From: Pseudomonas viridiflava
Lineage (GTDB): Bacteria; Pseudomonadota; Gammaproteobacteria; Pseudomonadales; Pseudomonadaceae
DNA length: 60,753 bases
NCBI RefSeq assembly: GCF_900582195.1
Contig: NZ_UTHA01000217.1
Location: 1 to 60,753, forward strand
Reading direction: 5' to 3'
This document shows positions 15,413 through 23,204 of this stretch, piece by piece. Position 1 is the stretch's first letter. Every line of letters starts with the position of its first letter. The notes below the pieces were generated by a model. That model made no database searches. It was given only the letters and a program-made list of their open reading frames with translations, and was not told where the DNA came from. The position numbers and the translations under genes were made by a program.

Positions 15413-16306
15413 ATGGACCACACACTGCGTCGCGGCTCATTGGAGATGACCGCTGCCATGCTGATATCCGGGACGATCGGCTGGTTCGTGCTGGTCTCCG
15501 GGCAACCGGTGCTCGACGTGGTGTTCTGGCGCTGCGTGTTCGGGGCGGGCACCTTGCTTTTGATCTGTGCCGCTTTCGGCTTTCTGCGCCCGGGCATTCT
15601 GACCCGCAGCACATTCCTTCTCGCGGTGCTCAGCGGGATGGCGATTGTCGGTAACTGGGTGCTGTTGTTTGCTTCGTATTCCCGCGCCTCGATTGCCATT
15701 GGCACAGCGGTGTACAACGTGCAGCCGTTCATGCTGGTCGGGTTGGCGGCGCTGTTTCTCGGTGAAAAAATCACCCTGCAAAAGCTGTTCTGGCTGGCGA
15801 TTTCCTTCATGGGGATGTTGGCGATTGTCAGTGCCCATGGCACCCAGAGTGAAAGCGGCAATGACTATCTGATGGGCATTGCGCTGGCCTTGGGTGCGGC
15901 GTTTCTCTATGCGATTGCTGCGCTGATCATCAAGCGCCTGACCGGCACGCCACCGCATCTGATTGCGCTGATTCAGGTCTGCACCGGAGTTCTGCTGCTG
16001 GCACCCTTTGCGCATTTCAGCGCGTTGCCGCAAGCGCCGAGTGCCTGGGCCAGCCTGGTGACGCTGGGCATCGTTCACACCGGTCTGATGTATGTGCTGC
16101 TGTACGGCGCGATCCAGAAGTTGCCGACTGCGTTGACCGGCGCACTGTCGTTTATCTACCCGATTGCGGCGATATTCGTCGACTGGTTTGCCTTCGGCCA
16201 TCGCCTGGAAATCCTGCAATGGGTCGGCGTGGCGGCGATTCTGCTGGCCGCCGCCGGGATGCAACAAGGCTGGGGCTTGAAGACACGGCGACTGGCTACG
16301 CAGTAG
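15413..16306 (+). CDS. EamA/DMT family transporter
   Basis: The product has 297 residues with about ten hydrophobic segments in two homologous halves, typical of the drug/metabolite transporter superfamily. I chose ATG 15413, seven bases after AGGAG; ATG 15410 is only four bases away from it. An upstream frame from 15377 adds a non-hydrophobic tail without a ribosome-binding site. It probably exports an amino acid or related metabolite under control of the divergent Lrp-type regulator. The substrate cannot be read from the sequence. Confidence 0.88.
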   Translation: MDHTLRRGSLEMTAAMLISGTIGWFVLVSGQPVLDVVFWRCVFGAGTLLLICAAFGFLRPGILTRSTFLLAVLSGMAIVGNWVLLFASYSRASIAIGTAVYNVQPFMLVGLAALFLGEKITLQKLFWLAISFMGMLAIVSAHGTQSESGNDYLMGIALALGAAFLYAIAALIIKRLTGTPPHLIALIQVCTGVLLLAPFAHFSALPQAPSAWASLVTLGIVHTGLMYVLLYGAIQKLPTALTGALSFIYPIAAIFVDWFAFGHRLEILQWVGVAAILLAAAGMQQGWGLKTRRLATQ

Positions 16307-16309
16307 TTT

Positions 16310-17410
16310 TCAGATGTTCCAGCGCGGTGCGGTTTTTGCCAGGCGCTGGCGCATCTCGGTAACGTTCGCTGCCAGTTGCCGGGTCAACAAACGATAGCCA
16401 TCCAGCGCGCTGTAAACCGGGGTATCGAGGTTTGCCTCCGGTAACTCCACCGGCCTGTCCAGACGCTGCGAAGCGCCGGTTTTCAACGCCCGGGCCATGC
16501 CGATCAGTTGCACTCGAATCTGCCGGTGCTCGGTTTTCAACGCTGATTGCAAATGGGTCATGGCCTCGGGATCGTTGGCATCCGGGCGTATGTTGCCGAG
16601 GATCTCCAGCGTACTGATGCACATGCGCAGGTTGCGCTGAATGGCATCGAGTTCAGTCATGGAAATCTTCACTTCCTTGGACACCGACGGCATCAGCGAA
16701 CGCAACTGCACCATCACCGCACCGAGACGGCCCATCAATTTCAGATGTTCATCGGCACTGACCGGCTGGCCGCTGATGATCCGCCCGTACACCGTGGCGC
16801 AATCGCGCAGTGCATCGGCGAGGTTATAGCGCCACGAATACACCGCATACAGCGGCAGGGCGAACGAGAAAGCCAGTGCCAGGGCGATGCCGATGAGAAT
16901 ATCGACGCCGCGCCACAAACCGTCGGTGATCGGATTGTCGCCATGCCCGGCGACGATGAACACGGTGATTGCCGAAAGCAGCGCGGTATAACCGCCCTTG
17001 CCGATGGCGTGATAAGAGAAGAAACCGCAGACCACCGCCATCGCAAAATACGTCAGCCACGGCATGCCGAGCCACGCCTGCTGTGCCACCAACAGCAACC
17101 CGACCCCGGCGCCGATCAAGGTGCCGGTGGCGCGTTCGGCAGCTTTCTTGCCGATGTTGCCGTGGTGCTGCAAACCGCCGATCACCACCAGCATGGTCAC
17201 CGAGGCCCATTCGCCGTGGGGCAGGTTGATGCCGGTGGTCAGCAGGATCGTTGCGAGCAACCCGAGGGCCACGCGCACCGCATGAATCAGCCGCGCGTGC
17301 CGGTAACGTCGATAAGGATCAAGCAACGGACGCAAGACACGGCGCAGCAAGGGCGGCAGTCGATGGGTGCTGTAAGTACTCAGTGCGGGCCTCTCGTGAG
17401 TGGGCTTCAA
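16310..17410 (-). CDS. FUSC family membrane protein (aromatic acid exporter-like)
   Basis: The product has 366 residues with about six hydrophobic segments in the N-terminal half (residues 42-190). A cytoplasmic helical domain follows. GEWASVTMLVVIGGLQHHGN and AERATGTLIGAGVGLLL are signature FUSC segments. The longest start is a TTG at 17410, one base after the HlyD stop, without a clear ribosome-binding site. It is the last gene of a DUF3302-HlyD-FUSC operon. It should be the inner-membrane pump partner of the HlyD protein. Confidence 0.85.
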   Translation of the reverse strand: MKPTHERPALSTYSTHRLPPLLRRVLRPLLDPYRRYRHARLIHAVRVALGLLATILLTTGINLPHGEWASVTMLVVIGGLQHHGNIGKKAAERATGTLIGAGVGLLLVAQQAWLGMPWLTYFAMAVVCGFFSYHAIGKGGYTALLSAITVFIVAGHGDNPITDGLWRGVDILIGIALALAFSFALPLYAVYSWRYNLADALRDCATVYGRIISGQPVSADEHLKLMGRLGAVMVQLRSLMPSVSKEVKISMTELDAIQRNLRMCISTLEILGNIRPDANDPEAMTHLQSALKTEHRQIRVQLIGMARALKTGASQRLDRPVELPEANLDTPVYSALDGYRLLTRQLAANVTEMRQRLAKTAPRWNI

Positions 17411-17411
17411 G

Positions 17412-18371
17412 TCAATGGAAAGGGAAAATGTAATTCATCCATGCTGCCATACGCAGGAGGATTTTGCGCATCGTGCCAATGTGGTGGAAGTGCTGACTGT
17501 ACAACGCGGCCTGCCCGTAAGCACCGCCCGGCATCAGCTTGCTGTACTGGGCGAAGGCTGGATCGGTGATTTCGATGATCACCGGCACACGCCCGGCCGG
17601 CGGCGAACCGGTATAGCCGATCAGCGTGCCGGAAGGTTGCACCTGACCTTCGGCAATCACCCCGATGACGTTTTTCACCCGGCCGGCGAACACCTTGCCG
17701 GGAATGCCGTCGAACGCGACTTCCGCCTCATCCCCGACGGTCAGGCGCAGCAGGCTGTTTTGGCGCATCCACGCAGCAAAATACTGGCCTTCTTCGGGGA
17801 TGAACACCATCGACGGGCGCAACGGCAACTTGCTTGCCATCATCCCCGGACGTAGCGAAACATGGGTGACGAAGCCTTTGCTCGGCGCGCGGACGGTGGT
17901 GTTGTCCAGTTCGAACTGGGCGTTGTCCAGTTGCGCCTGCAAATCATCGGTGCGGGCGATGGCCGCATCGAGTTCGCGCTGGGTGCCGAAGTTGCGGCGG
18001 ATCAACTCGGTGATGCGATAGCGGTCACCCTTGGCCGCCACCAATTGCGCTTTCAACGATTTCAACCGGTTTTCAAACGGTGTGGGATCAATGCGAAACA
18101 GCACGTCGCCTTTTTCCAGCGGCTCGTTCCCCTTCACCGGGACGTCGATCACTTGGCCGCTGATGATGGGAATCACCGGCACAGAAACGAAGTAAGTGCG
18201 CGCCACCTCGGAGTAGGGATGGTTGTAGTTCATGGTGAAAATCAAGGCGCCGATCATCAGGATGCCGCCCAGTACGGCGGTGGGCACCGTCCATTTGTTC
18301 AGCGGGATACGGAAGATCTTGAAAACTGCGACGCAGATCGCGGCGTAAGTCAGGATGAGCAGCAGATCCAT
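17412..18371 (-). CDS. HlyD family membrane fusion protein (YiaV-like)
   Basis: The product has 319 residues. Two N-terminal hydrophobic segments (about 4-22 and 31-47) precede a periplasmic barrel-sandwich fold. The biotinyl-lipoyl halves are GQVIDVPVKGNEPLEKGDVL and NTTVRAPSKGFVTHV, with a coiled-coil hairpin between them. ATG 18371 lies six bases after the upstream stop. Pairing with DUF3302 matches E. coli yiaV-yiaW. It likely connects the FUSC pump to an outer-membrane channel encoded elsewhere. Confidence 0.88.
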   Translation of the reverse strand: MDLLLILTYAAICVAVFKIFRIPLNKWTVPTAVLGGILMIGALIFTMNYNHPYSEVARTYFVSVPVIPIISGQVIDVPVKGNEPLEKGDVLFRIDPTPFENRLKSLKAQLVAAKGDRYRITELIRRNFGTQRELDAAIARTDDLQAQLDNAQFELDNTTVRAPSKGFVTHVSLRPGMMASKLPLRPSMVFIPEEGQYFAAWMRQNSLLRLTVGDEAEVAFDGIPGKVFAGRVKNVIGVIAEGQVQPSGTLIGYTGSPPAGRVPVIIEITDPAFAQYSKLMPGGAYGQAALYSQHFHHIGTMRKILLRMAAWMNYIFPFH

Positions 18372-18376
18372 GGCGT

Positions 18377-18727
18377 TCAGCCCTCCCGGTTGTGGGGAGC
18401 AGTGGCATTCAGCGCTTCGAGTCGCTCGAGGCGTCCTTGCAGTTCGATCACCTGTTGCTCCAGGCGAACGACATGGTTTTGCACGGATTTGCCGTCACCG
18501 AAGCCCCAGCCGCGATCTTCTCGATAGGCCATCGCCCATATCCACAGGAACGGCCAGAGCGCATGCAGCGTGAACAGACTGACCCAGCCAGTGGCATGGA
18601 TTGCATCCTGATGCGGATGGTTTCGATGGACGGCGATTTCATAGGGAATGTCGTGCAACACGATGATCCCGTAAAACAGCACGAGCCCGGCAAACACCAA
18701 CACGCCTAACGCGAAGTAATCGAGCAT
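18377..18727 (-). CDS. DUF3302 inner-membrane protein (YiaW-like)
   Basis: The product has 116 residues. I start at ATG 18727 (MLDYFALGVLVFAGLVLFYG), the usual beginning of this family, rather than 24 bases upstream. There are two hydrophobic segments (about 5-24 and 49-66) and a C-terminal coiled coil (NHVVRLEQQVIELQGRLERL). It is the first gene of the efflux operon, ahead of HlyD and FUSC. Its precise function is unknown; it is presumed to support the HlyD partner. Confidence 0.85.
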   Translation of the reverse strand: MLDYFALGVLVFAGLVLFYGIIVLHDIPYEIAVHRNHPHQDAIHATGWVSLFTLHALWPFLWIWAMAYREDRGWGFGDGKSVQNHVVRLEQQVIELQGRLERLEALNATAPHNREG

Positions 18728-18856
18728 GATCAAGCTCCCGGCATCCAGCACAGTGCTGGCATCAGTGTAGACACTGATTTGCCGGGCGCTTGGCGACTTT
18801 GGATCAGAACCGCAGGCGGTCGCCTCCTTGCTTATTCATGATGCGGGTGACAGTGA

Positions 18857-20482
18857 TCAGAAGATGTAATCGGTGGTCAGGAAGCTCGAATCACGGCCGC
18901 GAATGATCTCGCTGATCAGGTCCTTGTTGCTGTCCTGGAACTTGGTCGCCACCAGCGTACGGATCGAGAACACGCGCAGCGCATCGTGTACCGAAAGCGT
19001 ACCTTCCGCCGAATTCTTGCGGCCGTTGAACGGGTAAGTGTCCGGCCCGCGCTGGCATTGCGCGTTGAGGTTGATCCGCCCGACCTGGTTGGCAAAGGTG
19101 TCGACCAGACGACCGACCGCCACCGGGTTGGTGCCAAAGATGCTCAACTGCTGACCGAAATCGGACTCCAGCACATAGTCGATCACGGTATCGAGATGAC
19201 GGTACGGCACGATCGGCACGACCGGGCCGAACTGTTCCTCCTGATAGACGCGCATCTGCGGATTCACCGGGTACAGCACCGCCGGGTAGAAGAACGATGC
19301 GCGGGATTCGCCGCCATTGGGGTTGACCACTTCGGCACCTTTGCTGCGCGCATCGGCCACCAGTCCGTGCAAGTAATCGACCTTGCCCGACTCCGGCAGT
19401 GGCGTCAGCGAAACACCGCTGTCCCAAGGCATGCCCGGTTTCAGCGTGGCCAGTCTGGCGTTGAATTTCTCGATGAAGCTGTCGACCACGTCTTCGTGGA
19501 CGAAGAGGATTTTCAGCGCGGTGCAGCGCTGACCGTTGAACGACAGTGAACCGGTGACCGCTTCACTGACAGCATTGTCGAGATCGACTTCCGGCAAGAC
19601 GATGCCGGGGTTCTTCGCATCCAGCCCCAGGGCCGCACGCAAGCGGTGTGGTTTGGGGTGGAGTTTCTTCAGGTCGCTGGCGGCTTTGTTGGTGCCGATG
19701 AAGGCGAAGATGTCGATCTTGCCGCTGGCCATCAGCGCGCTGACGGTTTCACGGCCGCTGCCGTAGATGACGTTGATCACGCCGGTGGGGAAGCTGTCGC
19801 GGAACGCTTCGAGCAATGGACGGATCAGCAAAACGCCGAGCTTGGCCGGTTTGAACACCACGGTGTTGCCCATGATCAGCGCTGGAATCAGCGTGGTGAA
19901 GGTTTCGTTCAGCGGATAGTTGTAAGGGCCCATGCACAGGGCGACGCCGAGCGGCACGCGGCGTATCTGCCCGAGGGTGTCCTGTTCCAGCTCGAAACGG
20001 CTGGAGCGGCGGTCGAGTTCCTTGAGCGCATTGATGGTGTCGACGATGTAGTCACAGGTACGGTCGAACTCTTTTTCCGAGTCCTTGAGGTTCTTGCCGA
20101 TTTCCCACATCAACAGTTTTACCACCGCGTCGCGCTGCTGACGCATGCGGCCGAGGAAGGCTTCGACGTGCTGGATGCGTTCGGCCACGCGCATGGTCGG
20201 CCACAGGCCCTGACCACGGTCATAGGCGCGCACGGCGGCGTCGAGAGCGGTGAGGGCGGTGTCGGCATCGAGCAGCGGTGTGCTGCCGAGAATCACCTGT
20301 TCGTCGCCATTTTCACCTTTCAGATAGACCGGACTGCGTACGGTGGCGAGCGGGCCGTCCCAGCGGCGCAACTGGCCGTCGACCAGATATTCGCGTTGCT
20401 CGACCTGAGCGTCGAGGCGGTATTTTTCCGGGATGTCGCTGACAGAAGGGAACAGATTGCCAAGGATGTTTGCTGTGGTCAT
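18857..20482 (-). CDS. gapN: NADP-dependent glyceraldehyde-3-phosphate dehydrogenase-like aldehyde dehydrogenase
   Basis: The product has 541 residues from ATG 20482 (MTTANILGNLFP). The upstream frame is not protein-like. The aldehyde dehydrogenase fold is clear: GPYNYPLNETF (cofactor and substrate entry), GNTVVFKPA, and the nucleophile motif SFNGQRCTALK. The glutamate normally found in ELGGK is replaced; this protein reads RAALGLDAKNP. The GapN reaction oxidises glyceraldehyde-3-phosphate directly to 3-phosphoglycerate, making NADPH. The call rests on remembered similarity to Pseudomonas proteins of this name. Another aldehyde is possible. Confidence 0.75.
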   Translation of the reverse strand: MTTANILGNLFPSVSDIPEKYRLDAQVEQREYLVDGQLRRWDGPLATVRSPVYLKGENGDEQVILGSTPLLDADTALTALDAAVRAYDRGQGLWPTMRVAERIQHVEAFLGRMRQQRDAVVKLLMWEIGKNLKDSEKEFDRTCDYIVDTINALKELDRRSSRFELEQDTLGQIRRVPLGVALCMGPYNYPLNETFTTLIPALIMGNTVVFKPAKLGVLLIRPLLEAFRDSFPTGVINVIYGSGRETVSALMASGKIDIFAFIGTNKAASDLKKLHPKPHRLRAALGLDAKNPGIVLPEVDLDNAVSEAVTGSLSFNGQRCTALKILFVHEDVVDSFIEKFNARLATLKPGMPWDSGVSLTPLPESGKVDYLHGLVADARSKGAEVVNPNGGESRASFFYPAVLYPVNPQMRVYQEEQFGPVVPIVPYRHLDTVIDYVLESDFGQQLSIFGTNPVAVGRLVDTFANQVGRINLNAQCQRGPDTYPFNGRKNSAEGTLSVHDALRVFSIRTLVATKFQDSNKDLISEIIRGRDSSFLTTDYIF

Positions 20483-20727
20483 GTCGCTACCCCGTGTTGA
20501 TGTCCATATACAGATCAAAAAACCTTCACAGGTTATACGCCTGAATGCCCCGGAATTTAAACCCGCAAATGTCACCGGAACATGCACCCGGTTTTCCGGC
20601 TTGTGCCTGAACACCGCCGGCAAAGTACTGGTGCGGTGAATATTTCGGCGCTGGATGAAAAGTCGAGTTGTTCTCGTGGTCGACACCTGGCCCGTCTACA
20701 CCTGACCCAAAATCACCCAAACACTGC

Positions 20728-20769
20728 AAAACCCTGTGGGAGCTGGCAAACCAGCTCCCATAGGGTTTT
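20728..20769. repeat. Strong palindromic hairpin
   Basis: AAAACCCT-g-TGGGAGCTGG, loop caaa, CCAGCTCCCA-t-AGGGTTTT: the stem is almost perfect. The sequence belongs to the GTGGGAGCTGGC-type palindromes common between Pseudomonas genes. It may double as a terminator. Confidence 0.7.
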
Positions 20770-20796
20770 GTGGTGTCTGTGATTTCTCGACCAATC

Positions 20797-20814
20797 CTGT
20801 AATGAAGCTTTTAT
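20797..20814 (+). promoter_or_regulatory. Candidate Pho box
   Basis: CTGTAAT-gaag-CTTTTAT gives two seven-base repeats four bases apart. They match the CTGTCAT half-site at 6/7 and 5/7 positions. It lies 110 bases before the operon start. I see no well-placed -10 hexamer, so this is weak. The P. aeruginosa pdt locus is reported to respond to phosphate, which is why I looked. Confidence 0.3.
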
Positions 20815-20923
20815 GACAAAAGTTCGGTAGCACATCGCCAGTCCGGTCATGCCTATGTAACGCGCTTGAGGGGCCCAACGGGGCGCTTTTCACAAGCCGA
20901 GGCGGGACGCCGGGAGTGAGGCA

Positions 20924-21535
20924 ATGGGGACTATGGAACGCTACTCGAAAGTGGGCATGCAGGAACTCGATCAACGCCTGTCGAAGATCGTCGAGGCCGC
21001 GCGCAAGAAGCCGGTTTCGGTGTATCGCTACGGCGCGCCGTGGGTCTGGATCGTCTCGCAGGATGACTGGCAGGGCGCCTTGAAAGAGGTGTCGAGCTAC
21101 ATTCCGCCGGGCCATTCGCTGGTGTTGCTGCGCCCGCAGATCGACGACTTGCTCGACGCCCACCGCGACCTCCTGCACGACCTCAATGCGGAGCCGGGCA
21201 TGCTGATCCCCGCGCAAACGGTGATGCACATCCTGCTCCTGCAACTGCTGTATTCAGTGCCCAGCGAGCAGCAGCTTTACGAACAGCTCAATTACAACCT
21301 GCTGTTCCGCTGGTTCGTGGGTCTTGGCCTGAACCAGAAAGTCTGGAGCTTCAACGCCCTCAGTCGCGACATCGCCACGCTGCTCAACGAGCCACGGGCG
21401 GTGCTGCTCATTCAAAAAATCATCGGCGAAGTGTTCTGCGGTGCCTTGCTGCAAATGCCCGAGTTCTCGCTGAACTTCGCGCTTTTGCACACATGGCTGG
21501 GCAAACACGCCTGCGCCTCGACAGCCGGCAATTGA
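20924..21535 (+). CDS. phdA: PhdA-like protein: Phd/YefM-type N-terminus fused to DUF772 transposase domain
   Basis: The product has 203 residues. ATG 20924 is seven bases after GGAG. The N-terminal about 55 residues (MERYSKVGMQELDQRLSKIV...YRYGAPWVWIVS) resemble Phd/YefM antitoxins. From about residue 100 the sequence matches the N-terminal DUF772 domain of IS5-type transposases (SEQQLYEQLNYNLLFRWFVG). No DDE catalytic domain follows. No toxin gene is adjacent. It looks like a domesticated DNA-binding fusion and may regulate the operon it begins. The symbol follows P. aeruginosa PA0691 by gene order and memory. Confidence 0.7.
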   Translation: MGTMERYSKVGMQELDQRLSKIVEAARKKPVSVYRYGAPWVWIVSQDDWQGALKEVSSYIPPGHSLVLLRPQIDDLLDAHRDLLHDLNAEPGMLIPAQTVMHILLLQLLYSVPSEQQLYEQLNYNLLFRWFVGLGLNQKVWSFNALSRDIATLLNEPRAVLLIQKIIGEVFCGALLQMPEFSLNFALLHTWLGKHACASTAGN

Positions 21536-21573
21536 CGCCATACACGCGGCGTTCAAAACGCCAACAGGTCATC

Positions 21574-23190
21574 GTGAACTCAGGGGGTAGTGTGGAACCG
21601 ATTTTCAAGTCACGGCTGGCGCTGTGGGGCTGGCTGCTGGTGACGGCGGGCGCGCAGCCGGTATTGGCCGAAGAAGCTGCGGAAAACGCAGCGGCGCAGC
21701 GTCTGGTCGACGTCAACGAATACTTCGTGCGCGGCAACACCGTGCTCGATGCACGGGCGATCGAAGAGGCGGTGTACCCGTTTCTCGGCCCGCAAAAAGC
21801 CCTCAGTGACATCGAAGGTGCGCGCGACGCGTTGCAGAAGGCCTATCAGCAACGCGGCTATCAATCAGTGTTCGTCGAGCTGCCGGAACAAGCCGTGGCC
21901 GACGGTATCGTCTACCTGCAAGTCAGCGAAACCAAGGTCGGCCGCGTACGTGTGGTCGGCGCCAAACACTATTCGCCGCTGGACATCCGCGACGACGTCC
22001 CGGCGCTGAAGGAAGGCGAGGTGCCGGACTTCGCCAAGGTCCAGGGCGAACTCGCACAGCTCAACAAAACCCCGGGCCGACAAGTCATGCCGCTGGTGCG
22101 CGAAGGTCAGCGCCCCGGCACCATGGACGTTGATTTGCAGGTCGAAGACCAGAACCCGTGGACCGCCAGCGTCGGCCTCAACAACGACTACAGCGCCGAC
22201 ACGGAAAAGCTGCGCACGGTCACCAGCCTCGGCTACAACAACCTCTGGCAACTCGGCCATAGCGTCAACCTGACGTTCTTCACCGCACCGCAGGAAACCG
22301 ATAACGCCAAAGTCTGGTCGGGTTCCTACACTGCGCCGCTGACGGATCGCTGGAGTGTGCAGTTCTCCGGTTACCAGTCCGACAGCAACGTCGCCACCAT
22401 CGGCGGCAGCAACGTGCTCGGCAAGGGCCACAGCTACGGTGTGTCGGCGATCTACACGCTGCCCTCCAGCGGCAACTGGTCGAACTCGCTGTCCGCCGGT
22501 ATCGACTTCAAGGACTTCGACGAACGCCTGACCTTGTCCGGTGAGAGCGACAAAGTCCCGCTGCAATACGCACCCTTTACCTTCGCTTACAACGGCTATC
22601 GCTACAGCGAGAAGAGCCAGCTCGGCCTCGGCCTGAGCCTGGTCGCCGCCACCCGCAGCATTTTCGGTTACGGCAGCTCCGACGAAGATTTCGACTACAA
22701 GCGCTATCGCGCCAAACCGAGCTTTGCCGTGCTCAAGGGCGACACGAATTACACCTGGACCTTCGACAGCGACTGGCAGAGCGCAAGCAAAGCCGCGTTC
22801 CAGTTGGCGTCCGGGCCACTGGTTTCCAACGAACAATTCTCCGCCGGTGGCGCCACTTCAGTACGCGGCTATCTGGCCGCCGAACGCACCGGCGATGACG
22901 GCTTGCTACTCAGCCAGGAACTGCGCACGCCATCGCTGGCCAAGTACGCCGGCACGTGGATGCAGGACTGGCGTTTCTACGCCTTTGCCGAGGGCGCGCA
23001 ACTTTACCTGCGCGACGAACTGCCGGACCAGGACGCCAATTACGCCTTGGCCAGTGTCGGTCTCGGCACCCGCGCCAGCCTGAGCAAATGGCTGTCCGGC
23101 AGCCTCGACTGGGGCTTCCCGCTACTCGAAGGGCCGAACACCTCGAAACAGGAATCGCGCCTGCACTTCAACCTTCAAGCCACTTTCTGA
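21574..23190 (+). CDS. pdtB: TpsB-type two-partner secretion transporter (ShlB/FhaC/HecB family, PdtB-like)
   Basis: From GTG 21574 the product has 538 residues. Alternatives are GTG 21592, close after AGGGGG, and ATG 21493, which has no ribosome-binding site. A signal peptide (FKSRLALWGWLLVTAGAQPV) is visible. It is followed by a POTRA-2-type domain (VNEYFVRGNTVLDARAIEEA) and a second short POTRA. A 16-strand barrel follows. The conserved loop-6 motif appears as GGATSVRGY, and the protein ends in ...LQATF. It should export a large TpsA protein through the outer membrane. None is encoded next to it. Confidence 0.88.
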   Translation: MNSGGSVEPIFKSRLALWGWLLVTAGAQPVLAEEAAENAAAQRLVDVNEYFVRGNTVLDARAIEEAVYPFLGPQKALSDIEGARDALQKAYQQRGYQSVFVELPEQAVADGIVYLQVSETKVGRVRVVGAKHYSPLDIRDDVPALKEGEVPDFAKVQGELAQLNKTPGRQVMPLVREGQRPGTMDVDLQVEDQNPWTASVGLNNDYSADTEKLRTVTSLGYNNLWQLGHSVNLTFFTAPQETDNAKVWSGSYTAPLTDRWSVQFSGYQSDSNVATIGGSNVLGKGHSYGVSAIYTLPSSGNWSNSLSAGIDFKDFDERLTLSGESDKVPLQYAPFTFAYNGYRYSEKSQLGLGLSLVAATRSIFGYGSSDEDFDYKRYRAKPSFAVLKGDTNYTWTFDSDWQSASKAAFQLASGPLVSNEQFSAGGATSVRGYLAAERTGDDGLLLSQELRTPSLAKYAGTWMQDWRFYAFAEGAQLYLRDELPDQDANYALASVGLGTRASLSKWLSGSLDWGFPLLEGPNTSKQESRLHFNLQATF

Positions 23191-23204
23191 CAAGGAGCAC
23201 GTTC

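Larger units (their letters stand above)
20483..20923. other. Intergenic region between gapN and the pdt-like operon
   Basis: This is a 441-base divergent spacer. It holds a strong hairpin (20728-20769), a candidate Pho box (20797-20814) and a GC-rich stretch before the first operon gene. There is no room for, and no trace of, a large TpsA exoprotein gene. Confidence 0.6.

Noticed and set aside
16547..17569. Long open frame antisense to the FUSC gene
   Set aside because: Same third-position GC effect; the FUSC frame has clear membrane segments.
20924..21535. Complete insertion sequence or toxin-antitoxin pair
   Set aside because: No catalytic transposase part, no terminal inverted repeats and no toxin gene adjacent.
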